Shown one piece after another: positions 48,524 to 59,775 of a DNA stretch of 64,000 nucleotides. Under the pieces are notes generated by a model. That model worked only from the letters and a program-made list of their open reading frames with translations. It was not told where the DNA came from and made no database searches. Position 1 is the stretch's first letter. Each line of letters starts with the position of its first letter. The stretch comes from Pyrenopolyporus hunteri (Eukaryota > Ascomycota > Sordariomycetes > Xylariales > Hypoxylaceae): the NCBI GenBank assembly GCA_902806595.1, contig CADCXC010000003.1:2356001-2420000 (forward strand), written 5' to 3'. The translations under genes were made by a program, and so were the position numbers.

Positions 48524-49480
48524 AGTCACGATACTTAGGTCCAAATTCAAATTGTGGTCTTCGTTTAACTTAATGAAAGCTGCTCGCCAGGTTCTTCATA
48601 AAAGTACTACTCCTCTATTACTATCAACTCTTCAGCATACTCGTACGACCCTTCACGAAATTATATAACACTATCATCGTCCGAGTTGGAGACTTTACTC
48701 AGTAATACCATCAACGCCATTTGTCAACAGTCAAACGATAGGCCCCCTCTCCATTGCCACGGATATATTGGCCGAGCAAACATGGGGGATTGGTAAGCCA
48801 TACCTGCTTAGACGTTATACCAGCGGCGGTTGTCAGGGTGGTATCTTGCAGCGTCTACTGAGGAGTAGGTTGTTCCCCGCGGTTGATCGAAGCCATCATT
48901 GGAGTTCCTTATCAATTCGCGATATTGGAGAAAGATGGTGTGAGAATCGTTACGTCTCAAGCGCAGCTCATATGCACCCTGTGGTGCTCTTTGACGCTCT
49001 TCGCGGGGTTATAGATGGCGTGATGACAGCCATAATTGAGGTGATCACGGCCTTGTCTACCTCGACCCCTTCGTTCCCCAACCACGGGGGACTCAGCGCA
49101 TGCCGTGGAACAGAGTGACACTCTAATACGCTACTCGGAGATAACTAGAGACGTTGTACCATAACGGAGGTTCGCGAGTGCGATCCACGACCGGGTCACG
49201 GAATCCAAGGATGCTAGTCGCATCGATAATCATAAGGCGATGCTCCCTTCGCTGAGTAGATCTAGGCCGCTATTGAACAGGGGATCACCTGCAGTGAGAC
49301 TCTCCACACAAAGGGGCCTCGCCCATCATGGCGCGGGATGATTCTGCTTCATGACGGAGAAAAGCGGGATTAATCTCTGTACGATCTTAATATACCTACC
49401 TACATTTAAGGCCGGAATACCCCGAGAATTCCATGCTCAATTTCGCAGCTTAGTTGTAACACCTAGACACATGTCACAAA
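48524..49480. other. Divergent intergenic region dioxygenase / MFS
   Basis: 957 nt between the starts of the dioxygenase and the transporter; could be a shared control region if the genes are co-regulated. No exon recognised. I saw no clear metabolite-repressor motif by eye. Confidence 0.45.
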
Positions 49481-51203
49481 ATGGAGAGCAAGGAAATCAG
49501 GGCCGAGGATGCGGTCGAAGTTGGCGGCGACTTTGCTTCAAAGAGCGTTGATCGTAGTGACGCCGACTCGTCTCGTACTCAGTCCCTGTCACCGATAGCT
49601 GAGAAACCAAAACAGACGTGGCGGTCGTACTTTTGGGATACGCTTGATAAACCCCCCGAAGAGAGACGGTTTCTATTCAAGCTAGACGCGGTGATCCTAA
49701 CACTTGCTTCTCTAGGGTACTTTATTAAGTATCTCGACCAGGTTAATATTAACAGCGCCTTCGTCTCGGGTATGAAGGAGGACCTTGGCCTTTACGGTAA
49801 CCAGCTTAATTACATGACCACATGTTGGACGGTTGGATACGTCATTGGTGAAATCCCAAGGTAAAGGCCTTCACTCATATATTTAGTCAGTTTCTGACGG
49901 CAATAGCAATATGCTTCTTACCAAGATTCGGCCCTCTATCTGGATACCTGCGTGCGAAGTCATCTGGTCCGTTCTTACGATACTGCTAGCCAAGTGCCGC
50001 TCGGCCAACCAGATCTACGCCCTACGATTCATTATCGGATTTGCGGAGGGTTCATTCTATCCTGGAATACAGTACATCATTGGAAGCTGGTGGTATGTTG
50101 GGCTTCTTGCCTAAACCCCCTATTTTCTTCCCTCTAAGGGAAGTATTACATGTGTTTGAGACTAACCCGTCAGCAGTATGTACCGACGTCCATCTTACCT
50201 GAGATTTATGAGTTTATGGATACCAGGTGAATGCTAACTTAAAGCAGATCGAAAGGATGAGTTAGCTAAGAGGAGCTGTATCTTCCACGCAAGCGGCTCT
50301 ATAGGCAGCATGGTCTCCGGCTACTTAATGGCTGCTGTTTACAATACGCTCAGCGATCGAAATGGATACAGGGGCTGGCAATGGCTTTTTATCATAAACA
50401 CCACGATATCACTCCCAATTGCGATTGCGGGCTTTTTCCTTTATCCGGACGTCCCCGAGATTACTCGCGCCTGGTGGTTGACGAAAGATGAGATAGAAAT
50501 GGCGAAGAAGCGTATGCAGCTGGAAGGTCGCGCTAACAGAGGAAAGTACACCAAGGCGAAGTTCCGGAAGATATTCTCTTCATGGCACATCTACGCGCTT
50601 ACCATGCTATATATCTTTTTCAACAATGGGTCGGGCTACGGTAGCCAGCCGGCTTTCTCTCTCTGGCTAAAACAGGAAGGGTACAGTGTCACCGCCATCA
50701 ACTCCTATCCCACGATTGCTTCCGCTATCGCCGTGGTCTTCACGTATATCTACGCATGGACGTCCGATTCCTTATTCAGGGGCGCTCGATGGCCGCCTAT
50801 GATATTCTCGGGAATTGTTAATATTATCACTAATACAAGCTTGGCCGTATGGGATATTCCGAATGGTTGGAAGTGGGCCTGCTACATTATTGGAATGATC
50901 GGAGGAGGTATCAGCGGGTTGACATTCGCGTGGGCCCACGAGATCTGTAGTGATGATAATGAAGAGAGAGCATTGGTAGTCGCGAGTATGAACGAAATGG
51001 CATACGTTATTCAGGCGTGGCTGCCATTAATCATTTGGCAGCAGGTTGAAGCACCGCGGTATCAGAAAGGCTTCATTACCATGGTCTTCCTGGCTGCCGG
51101 CCTTATCATCACGTCCCTTACGGTACGGTACCTTCATCATAGGGAACGGGCCAGAAAGGCTCAAATACATAATCCAGAACAAGCCCCTAGAGATTTAGCA
51201 TAG
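49481..51203 (+). CDS. MFS anion:cation symporter, Liz1/Dal5 type
   Basis: Plasma-membrane permease with about twelve helices, closest in style to fungal pantothenate (Liz1/Fen2) and allantoate (Dal5) carriers, which take up small carboxylates with protons. Exons 49481-49860, 49907-50091 and 50248-51203 give 506 aa. Intron 1 is 46 nt. The signature [20 protein letters not shown] then [20 protein letters not shown] is clear. The second intervening sequence (50092-50247) only works as a twin intron; after two-step removal the motif [20 protein letters not shown] is continuous. A single-step splice would create TGA at once, so ordinary gene prediction would break this gene. Neighbours are a TauD dioxygenase (divergent) and a flavin monooxygenase (downstream, same strand). 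Substrate not known. Confidence 0.92.
50092..50247 (+). other. Spliceosomal twin intron, [D1,2] type
   Basis: Internal intron 50093-50176 (84 nt: GTATGT donor, GACTAAC branch, CAGCAG acceptor). Its removal brings G50092 next to TATGTACC at 50177, creating a second GTATGT donor. The external intron is then G50092 plus 50177-50247 (72 nt) with a TGCTAAC branch and CAG acceptor. The final join, T50091 with AT at 50248, makes a Tyr codon and restores [12 protein letters not shown] in frame. Splicing 50093-50247 in one step gives TGG TGA, a stop. A rival reading, two introns around a 2-nt exon (50174-50175), also keeps frame but gives SWCNRKDEL, one residue too long for the family. Confidence 0.8.
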
Positions 51204-51683
51204 CTACCTACCTAGGTACTTTATTCAAGTAGACTGGAGTCAAGATCATGTCTCCATGACGACCAGAAAATTTTGGACATTGAGAATCACATTGGCTCTT
51301 TCCTGACTACGTGCAAACTCTTCCAGGCTTAGCCCAATATGCCTATTTCCATCTCATGAAATTTCGATTTACACACGGTTCACCTCTGCCAAAGGCTTTT
51401 CTCTCATTTGTTCATACGCTTCCCACGCATACCGCCGATGGTAATGGTGTCCCAAAGCACGTAATCGGCACAGGAAATGGTCTCATCTCGCACCCGAGGT
51501 TCCGCGATTTATAATCACAGCAAAACATTCCAAAATCGGCAGATACCGTACTTGCAACAGACGGAATAAGGAAGTTCAGAGCAAAGCATCCCACAGTACA
51601 TCGGCAGGGGTTATCCTTATTTATATTCAAGAGCAGCTCCTTACGCGTTGCGTCCCTTTACCTAACTTCCCGGGACAATCACA
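51204..51683. other. Intergenic, 480 nt
   Basis: Between the transporter and the monooxygenase, tandem on the plus strand. The palindromic repeat CTACCTACCTAGGTAC is at about 51206-51221, directly after the transporter stop. No exon seen. Confidence 0.5.
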
Positions 51684-53358
51684 ATGGGCTCCTCAATCAG
51701 CAAAAGTACGGCCGAGGACGAGCCGTCGCTTGGCAACATCAAGGATGTGGCTGTAATCGGCGCCGGCATTAGCGGGGTCGTATCGGCGGCGCACCTCCTC
51801 CGGGCCGGGTTCAACGTCACCGTGTTCGAGCGTACCGGCGAAGTCGGCGGTGTATGGGGATATGAGCCCCGGTCCGATAGGGATCCGCCGTATCCCAACG
51901 TTCGGCCTCCTAGCCCAAATTGGTCGGAAGTCGAAAAAGAAGGGCTGAGTTCAGATGAAGTTGAGCTCATACATGCTCCGCCTAATCCATGGTATGTACC
52001 TTCCTATCTACGAAGTCCGCCTCGGTGATGAGCCGGCGTTCCTTCCCCGGGTTACGAGAACCCGATCACCAACTATCTAACTCTTGTATCTATGGCCCTC
52101 ATGTCATTACCTCTAGAAATAACTCCTATAGGTTATACGTTGAATTTTGAATAGGAGATATTAACGAGTTTACAGCTACGCCGGTTTGAAGAACAACATC
52201 CCAACCCCCGTTATGCGAAGTAGTCTGCTGCGTTGGCCAGAGGGTAGTGAGGCTTTCGTAGACCAAAAGGTAGTCCACCAATACATCCAAGACATCGCTC
52301 AGTCATACGACGTCAATAAGAACACACAATTCCACACCCGAGTGGAAAGCTTATCGAAATCCAACGACACCGGAAAATGGACTATCAAGACGAGCACATT
52401 TTCTCGGAATGACACCGGTCACGCGTTGACTAAGAAGACTTGGACATTCGACGCGGTCGTGGTAGCAAGTGGACACTACCATACCCCCTACGTACCGGAC
52501 ATCCCTGGATTGGCAACATGGAAGCAGCGCTTCCCGGATCGAATCACCCACTCAAAGCAATACCGGACGCCCGCCCCCTTCGCCAATAAGACCATTCTCA
52601 TAATCGGCGCCGGCGTTTCGGCCGTGGACATCGCAAACGAGACGGCCGCGTTGGGGGCTAAAATAATCCAGAGCAGACGGCCGAGTAAATACGACGTCCT
52701 CGGATCACGACTCCCCGCGGACGTCGATAGGGTCTCGCTGGTCGCCAACTTCACCATTAACGAAGACGCCGAGGAGGCCAAAGACGGGGCTTTAAAACCC
52801 GAACAGGCAATACCCGGCAAAGCGATACTCGAAGACGGAACGGCCCTGGAAGGGATCGACCACGTGATCATCGCCACGGGATACATCACCACCTACCCCT
52901 TCCTCGGCGCCCTAGAGCAGCCGCAAGTCGACTGGCGGGAGGCCGACGAGGAGGTGCTCGTGACGTCCGACGGGTACATCACGCACAACCTGCACAAAGA
53001 CGTCTTCTACATCCCGGACCCGAGCCTAGCGTTCATCGGGGTATCGCACTACGTGTCGACGTTCTCGCTCTTCGACTTCCAAGCGCAGGTCGCCGCCAAG
53101 GTGTTCGCGGGCCACGCCAAGCTGCCCCCCCGGTCGGCCATGAGGCGGGAGCACAAGGACAGGAAGGCCCGGTTCAACCCGGAGGAGAAGTTCCACAGCA
53201 TGATGGCGGCGGAGGACGTGTATATCGAGCAGATCCTGGACTGGGTCAACGGGGACGCGAAGAAAGGGGGGTTCGAGCCGTTGCCGGGGATGGATGAGGA
53301 GTGGCATACCGGGTACAAGGTGTTTAAAGAAAGGATTAAGGGTGCGAGGGGGCCGTAA
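51684..53358 (+). CDS. Flavin-containing monooxygenase
   Basis: FAD- and NADPH-dependent monooxygenase of the FMO class, which oxygenates soft nucleophiles (N or S) or, in related enzymes, ketones. Exons 51684-51991 and 52176-53358 give 496 aa. The 184-nt intron has a GTATGT donor, ATTAACG branch and CAG acceptor, and joins as PCYAGLKNNIPTPVMR, the normal FMO sequence. The FAD loop VIGAGISGVVSA is near residue 27, the FMO signature RFPDRITHSKQYR in the middle and the NADPH loop IIGAGVSAVDIA after it; the ATGYITTYPF motif is present. The N-terminus MGSSISKS resembles a myristoylation signal, though that is only a possibility. It may act with the nearby dioxygenase and transporter. Confidence 0.93.
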
Positions 53359-54290
53359 GAATTAGATATGTCTAGCGATGTATATACCTACCTAGGTATC
53401 GGCGCATACGACCGGACGTTACTCACAGCATGTACATTTCTATCTCCCATAGATAGGGAGTCTTCTATTTCGGGTATCGTGGCGCAACGTCTGGGACTGA
53501 CGAGGGTGTCCATATATCAGCCCCTAGTATCACATCGCAAGTTACTAAAGCGTGCCATAGCAGTCGCTGTTCATTTAGACCCTCAATAGATCAGATGAGC
53601 ACCAGTGTTATTACACTCACTCACTCGAGTTTCTGAGTTTGTCATCACTTGTATAGCTATCTATAACAGCCAAAGACAAGTAGTAGGCCGGCAGCTCTAT
53701 GTACAACGCCCAGGCAGCCCTCATCCACCCAAGGTTGGCTTTTTGAAGAATCTGAATACAACCCTAGGGCCCCATTATTCGAAACTGGGGGCTCTTGAAC
53801 GTAGAGACGAGACCAATGCTATGCCTGGATGACCCTGATCAACCTGTTAAATTCACATCGACCGGAGACTCTCAGACACACATGTTTCTCAAAGCCTTAT
53901 AGCCAGGCTTGCACAATCCTTGTATAAGGACACCACTTTGTTGAGGACCTCATGGATTCCCCCTTATTTCATTCAGATGTTCTACTAATTCGTAGAACAT
54001 TGGTTCAGTGGTCAGAATATGGTTTCCTGACCTCATCCTATTAAATTATAGGTATTAGGTGGGTACCTGGTTGGGTACCTGGTTAATAGCTCTATGGCCA
54101 GTGGGTGATGGTTCATAGATGCATAATTGCTTCGCATATCCTCAATAATGTTTTCTTAACGATGGCCTCTAGCCATCCAAGGTTAGGCAATTGGGTTTAA
54201 CCAATACGTATTCGTAAGGGGCGGAGCCTCGACGAAACGATGTGGAGGTGGCGTGGTGTACAACCACCAGGAGGTGTGTTTTGTTAGCGT
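53359..54290. other. Convergent intergenic region
   Basis: About 930 nt between the 3' ends of the monooxygenase and the RBR ligase genes. It has a TACCTACCTAGGTATC repeat at about 53386 and a duplicated GGGTACCTGGTT at about 54061-54084. No exon recognised. Confidence 0.55.
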
Positions 54291-55927
54291 CTACAACCGG
54301 TGATACCGGCAGCGACGACAAGCCATGATGTGGCACTGTCGGCATTCGTAGATAAATAGCGGCATGACATCACCGCACTCCTCGCATTCGCGGGGTCCGC
54401 CTCGGGAGAACCACCGATCGTGTTCGCATTCGTGGTTAATTCTGAGGTGCTCCACGAGCTCCTGCATCCGTGCGTGAAAATGATCGAGGGCCGGCTCCTC
54501 AGGCACTGGCTGTGGGCGCGCTTGTTGAGCTATAGCTCGGACTGGTTCTTCGATTTCAGGCATATCGGGCTCGTCCTCTTCGTCAAATACATCGTCGACC
54601 GGCTCTACAAGTTCCTCTTCAACTTCTTCCATATCTGGCTCTATATCTCGTTCATGATGCTCTAGGTCGTGCAGTTGCTGTTGACCGTTAAAATGCACAC
54701 GAAATGGGATCCTCTCCACTGGAGCAGGCTGTTCCTGGTCGCGAGCATTTATCTGAGCAGCACGCGCATATAAACGGTGCTCGTCCCAGTGATCGCATTG
54801 GCAGGTCTTCCAGCGAGCGCCGCAGACATAGCAGAATTCGAATTTGCATCGACAACTACCGAAAGTAAGCGACGAAAGAAGCAAAAGAAAGACTCATTCT
54901 AGACTTACGTCATATGGTTGCAACCCGTGTTCAGCTCAACCATAGCCCAGCAGTTTTGGCAGCGCTGCCAGTGCTGATCCCTAGCTATTGCGATCACTTG
55001 CTGGAGTTGTTCGTCATTCGGACAATCGCCGTTATGGGTGGCACCCTTGCAAGTCATACAAGTTTCGAAAAGACATTCGTCGCAAGTGGCTATATCACCA
55101 ACGTAATTTGTTGAAGGGATAAAACGGGCGCAGTTCCGGTTATGACAATATGTGCGGCGGGGAGTGGAAAACTCAATGGCCTTCTGGCGGAAAATTCGGA
55201 CCACGTCGTCGTCAATAAAGACCTGGTTTTTGATCAGAGGTATGGGCTGTTTGCAGCATCGAGGGGGGAAGAGAGACTCGTCGTTGGAGGCATCCCGAAA
55301 GAGACGAGTGAGGCACTCGCGACAGTATTCATGGCGGCAGGGAGCGCGAGCCAAGTGGGCGAAGTGCTTCTCATCCCCGCAAGCATCACAGTTCCCGGTC
55401 TTCGGTCTAAAGGTGCTGGAGGGGCGCGAAGCAGCCCAAGAAGAACTCTCGGGTTGGCTTATGCTGGCGGTGTCATCATCACGATAACTGCCACTGCCGC
55501 TGGCGATGTTGAAACCGGTGTTATAGATGAAGGACAGCTTCTCAATGAATTCCTCGTCACTACTCATGGCTTCAGCAGCAGCTTGTGACGCCACTGAAGC
55601 GTCGTCTCCGTTGCTGAGAGCGACGGACATGTTGCGATCGGCGCGAGCCACCTTCTCCTCATCCAAGGCCTGAGACAGAACGGCACCGTCGGTCTGAATG
55701 GCGTGAAGCATGCTTCTAGTCATTCGCCTGTCGTTGAAAGAGGTCTCGGTGGCCTGCAGATCCTGCAGAAAAAGATTGAGGGCGACCTGGGCATCCGTTT
55801 CCGTTCCCTGGACTTGCTTTCCCTTTCGAGTGGAAACTGACATGATCTCCTCGGCATCCTCCTGCATCAACTGGATAGCGAGGGCGATGTCTTCATCGCC
55901 CATCTCTGCGTAAACCGCCGCATCCAT
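54291..55927 (-). CDS. RBR-type E3 ubiquitin ligase
   Basis: RING-between-RING ligase that passes ubiquitin through a cysteine intermediate. Exons 55927-54909 and 54855-54291 give 527 aa; the 53-nt intron splits the last domain (HMT joined to CRCKFEFCYVCG). RING1 starts CDACGDEKHF near residue 200, the IBR domain follows with YCHNRNCARFI and CDECLFETCMTC, and RING2 is CQNCWAMVELNTGCNHMTC, whose TGC cysteine matches the catalytic position of parkin and ariadne ligases. The N-terminus holds DEDIALAIQLMQED, resembling a ubiquitin-interacting motif. The C-terminal 180 residues are acidic, then end in a Cys/His-rich cluster (CEHDRW, CEECGD, CRQCHIMACRRC) that may bind zinc. The start is the first ATG in frame. 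Substrate unknown. Confidence 0.93.
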
Positions 55928-58095
55928 GGTCGGATGTTTGTATTTAGAAACGTGACGTGGCTTGGCGGTGGTTAGTATCAAGAGTGGGTTGGCGTGTGTT
56001 GGAGAGTGTGTCGGGATGTGCTGAAGTGAGGTAGGTATGAAGAAGGGATCGGGGGCGCTATCGAAGAGCGTAGCGTATTAGAGTGTGAGTGTATTGGAGA
56101 CGTTATTGGAGAGCGTATTGGGGAGTGAGAGCGTATTGGAGAGTGCGAGCGTATTGGGGAACTGTACCTGCTAAGGTTATGCGTCGGCGCGTAGGAAGAA
56201 GGAAATCCGCTGTTTCTTTTCGAGGCAGCCTCGGAGCGGTTATCTTAGCGTGCCTACTTCGAGAGGTGGCACGTACCTATCTGCTATAGGTGCCCGTACC
56301 CTCTCTTCAGGCTGGACTTTTCAATGCTTTTTAATGGTCGTACCTACCTAAGCAAACACATGCATCAGGGTATATCCCTAGGTATGTATACCTACCAAGA
56401 TAGGCTGTACATATACGTAGATGTACCGTACGTAAGTTCTAGGAGGTATAAGTTCCGGGGGGTACCTAGAAGCTGGGCAGTCTCATTGGATCAGTAGGTA
56501 TTCGATCCCGTTGTTGTTGTTTATTTAATTCGAGCGTTTAGCCACTTGGCCGTCTGCAACCGAGTCGAGTCTTGCGTATAATCAGGAATTTTGTGATATT
56601 TGACCAAATCTTTACGCCCCCGCTCGAGACGGCCGAAGTTCGAGACACTTTGATTCGGCCTCGACCTAGGCAAACCAACCTTCCTAATACATCCGGTACC
56701 TTCATAAGTCCTTGAAGTAATAGGTACCTAATATCCAAAGGGAAAGTCGTGTTTCTTCATAACCTACACATATACGTGAGGCACCGGTTGCATGAAGAAT
56801 TGGATGGAACATGCCGATAATCGGATACAGTTTGCACAGATGGAGCTACCTCTGAATAGGTACATAACATACCTACATAGGGTGGTTCGATGTTAACCCT
56901 AATCCTCCTCTCTGTTGGGAGTTGACAGGGAGGTAATTTTATGCACGCACTGTATTGTACATATAAGTAACTGCGACATCTGTGATGTGTTGGCATTAAT
57001 CTGTGTAGTAGGCACATGAATAAGCCGGATCTTCATTAAGGTGATTTATACATCTCATCTACCTAGGTAGATAGGTAGGTAGGCATACCTACCCACCTAG
57101 TTAACGCCTCTTACAATCATGTCTCGCCTTAGATACCTCATACACGTATCAGTGTTCCAACCTCTAAGAGAAATTTCACGTTATTCACGGAGAAGCACAT
57201 GTTTCCTGCGCACGGCGACTATCTTTGGTGGTAGAATGCATAAAAATTATACAATTCTCGCCCCTTCTTGGTTCTAAGACATCGTGGGGGTTCGGGAAGT
57301 TCCCGAACGAGAAAAAGAAAAAAGTTCGACTTGGTCATGGCTTTCCATTGGCAAACCACGGCCAAATGGCGGCTACAAATTCGGGGGAGGGATTTAAGCA
57401 CCTCCTTACCAAGCTTTCCAGCTTCAACTTATCATATTGCGATGTCAAAGTTTTGACAGTCGACTCGAATAGTTGTCTACAGGCAGTCTTCATATAATAC
57501 ATACCTACCTAGATAAGTATTTAATCCTCTTTCAGAGACCGTACAATATGATATTCATACTGCTATGTTTCACCTAGGTACCTACATAGGCATCAGAAGT
57601 AGCCTTCAGCGGCATTTTCGGGAGGTCTTAGGATTCATCAGGATGAATTTATATGCCAATTAGTACTTATACGCACAATAGATAACAAAACAATAAATAC
57701 CTAGCTATGTTGAGTGATTGAACGACTATAAAATTCACGATAGAATCACCTTTTATCAGTAGAATAAAACTTTGGGTTTTGGTGCTAAATTATTGAAGGG
57801 TGTTGACAAGTCACGGATAAGGTTACGAAAAGGGGGGTAATATGCAGCTGACGGATCCAGGCGCTACTAAGCAAGTATTCCAACTGGCAGAGCATAGCAC
57901 GTCTCACTGCCTAATCTCCTCATAATATATGGTACTTCCTTCGTACTATGCATACACTTAGGACACAATCTCATAGCAAGTGCGGGTACGGGTTAGCCCT
58001 CGTTGAGATAAGTTCATAGCCGACGGAGGTCAAGCACTATATACCCACAGGTGGCTAAGACATTGTCGCAGTTGTCCAGACTCACCGCCCGCGGA
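55928..58095. other. Divergent intergenic region, 2.2 kb
   Basis: Between the RBR ligase and guanine deaminase starts. Palindromic repeat copies are at about 56344, 57060-57098, 57503 and 57570, with a degenerate tandem repeat at 56080-56160. A tRNA-like stretch at 56520-56590 (minus) was rejected. No exon recognised, though an upstream exon of guanine deaminase cannot be ruled out. Confidence 0.5.
56080..56160 (+). repeat. Degenerate tandem repeat (GCGTATTGGAGA units)
   Basis: About five imperfect units of the form GTATTGGAGA or GCGTATTGGGGA, separated by GTGAGA/GTGCGA, in the upstream region of the RBR ligase gene. Confidence 0.7.
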
Positions 58096-59451
58096 ATGGC
58101 TTATCAACTCTTCCACGGCACCGTGATCCACTCTCTCGGGCCGTCAGAACTCATCATACTCGAGAACGCCGTTCTCATTACCGATACCAACGGTAAGATC
58201 CTCCACCTAGTAGAGGACATCTCGAGGGACAATGTTCTCCCCACCCTCTCATCCCTGAGCCTCCCTCCCCCCGCCCCCGAGAACACGCACTACCTCCCCC
58301 GGTCCCAATTCCTCGTCCCCGGCTTCGTCGACGCCCACAACCACGCGCCGCAATGGGCCCAGCGCGGCCTGGGGCAGAGCATGCACATCCTGGACTGGCT
58401 CGACCGCGTGACCTTCCCGAACGAGGCGCGGTTCCGGGACCCGGCCTACGCGCGGCGCGTCTACGCCCGCTGCGTCGACGGGTTCCTGCGCCAGGGCGTC
58501 ACGACGGCCGCGTACTACGGCTCGCTGCACGCCGAAGCCACCGCCGTCCTCGCCGACGTCTGCCTCGCCGGGGGCCAGCGCGCCCTCGTCGGCAAATGCA
58601 ACATGGACCGCAACGCGCCCGACTACTACCGGGACGCGGACGCCGCGGCGTCGCTGCGGGACACCGAGGCCTGTCTCGCGCACGTGCGGCGCATCGACCC
58701 GGACGGGCGGCTAGTGCAGTATGTGTTCACGCCGCGGTTCGCGATCAGCTGCACGCGGGAACTCCTCGAGGGTCTAGGAGCTCTAGCGCGGGCGAACCCC
58801 CGCGTGCCGGTGCAGACGCACTTCAACGAGGCGCGGCAGGAGATGGAGTTCACGGCGTCGCTGTTCCCGGAGTTCGGGGGCAGCGAGGCGGACCTGTACG
58901 CGCGGTATGGGCTGCTGGGGCCGCGGACGATCCTCGCGCACTGCTGCTTCATGGACGAGCGCGAGACGGCGCGGGTGGCGGACCGCGGGTGCGGCGTGGC
59001 GCACTGCCCCGTGTCGAATATGACGGTCGGAGGGGGCTTCATGGCCGCGCCGGTGCGCCGGTTCCTCCGGCGGGGCATCAAGGTTGGGCTTGGGACCGAT
59101 AGCGGCGGGGGGTTCTCGAGTAGTATCCTCGATGCGATGAGGCAGGCGCTTGTGGCGTCGAATGCGCAGGAGGTGATGAGCGGGGGCGAGGATAAGGGGC
59201 TGGATATAGGGGAGGTGTTTTATTTGGCCACGCTTGGTGGCGCCAAGGTGTGCTGTCTCGATGACAGGATTGGCAATTTCAAGGTCGGAAAGGAGTTCGA
59301 TGCTCTGGTTATTGATGCGGATGCGCCGGGCGTCATGACGATGCTAGAAGACCATGATTCTACGAGGACGATATTTGATAAGTTTATTATGACTGGCGAC
59401 GACCGTAATATTAAGAAGGTATATGTATGCGGACGAGCAGTGAAGCCTTAG
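58096..59451 (+). CDS. Guanine deaminase
   Basis: Zinc amidohydrolase that converts guanine to xanthine in purine salvage and breakdown. Single exon, 451 aa. Metal ligands are His81 and His83 in PGFVDAHNHAPQ, His242 in QTHFNE, the His of AHCCFM and Asp335 in GLGTDSGGG; MDRNAPDYY and FAISC are also typical of guanine deaminase rather than other amidohydrolases. The frame is open 15 codons further upstream, to a GTG that follows a CAG, so a small upstream exon is possible; I chose the first ATG. The central part (58280-59100) is extremely GC-rich at third positions, while the ends are not. Confidence 0.93.
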   Translation: MAYQLFHGTVIHSLGPSELIILENAVLITDTNGKILHLVEDISRDNVLPTLSSLSLPPPAPENTHYLPRSQFLVPGFVDAHNHAPQWAQRGLGQSMHILDWLDRVTFPNEARFRDPAYARRVYARCVDGFLRQGVTTAAYYGSLHAEATAVLADVCLAGGQRALVGKCNMDRNAPDYYRDADAAASLRDTEACLAHVRRIDPDGRLVQYVFTPRFAISCTRELLEGLGALARANPRVPVQTHFNEARQEMEFTASLFPEFGGSEADLYARYGLLGPRTILAHCCFMDERETARVADRGCGVAHCPVSNMTVGGGFMAAPVRRFLRRGIKVGLGTDSGGGFSSSILDAMRQALVASNAQEVMSGGEDKGLDIGEVFYLATLGGAKVCCLDDRIGNFKVGKEFDALVIDADAPGVMTMLEDHDSTRTIFDKFIMTGDDRNIKKVYVCGRAVKP

Positions 59452-59775
59452 AGCAATCTCCGACTACATATTAACGTATACATCTACGTCACTCGACATC
59501 GGTCTCAAGCGTACGGATTAGTTAGAATGAACTTCATAGGAGCGTACTAGTGGAATAATATATACTTACCTATATATATTCTATTCAAGGTTACACAAAT
59601 ATCAGTTGGAAACATAGGGTTATATCTCTTTTCATTTTTTATTACTAACGTATTTTATATCGCTATTTGCTGCTTGTAATACTCGATTATTCCTTCGAAC
59701 GGCCGATATGAGACCGTTTATGAACTGTTATAATGTAAAATCGTCTGGGTATCTAGGTAGGTAGGTATATTTGGG
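59452..59775. other. Convergent intergenic region
   Basis: 324 nt, AT-rich, with a TCTAGGTAGGTAGGTA repeat at about 59752. Holds both 3' UTRs presumably. Confidence 0.6.

Noticed and set aside
50093..50247. Single conventional 155-nt intron in the MFS gene
   Set aside because: Joining 50092 to 50248 gives TGG TGA, an in-frame stop; the twin-intron reading is the only one that restores the family motif at its normal length.
51992..52175. Second twin intron in the flavin monooxygenase gene
   Set aside because: The 184-nt intron is long for this window, but direct splicing already gives the correct frame and motif, so nesting is not required.
56520..56590. tRNA-Leu/Ser-like sequence on the minus strand
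   Set aside because: An A-box-like and a B-box-like word occur, but the acceptor, anticodon and T arms do not pair.
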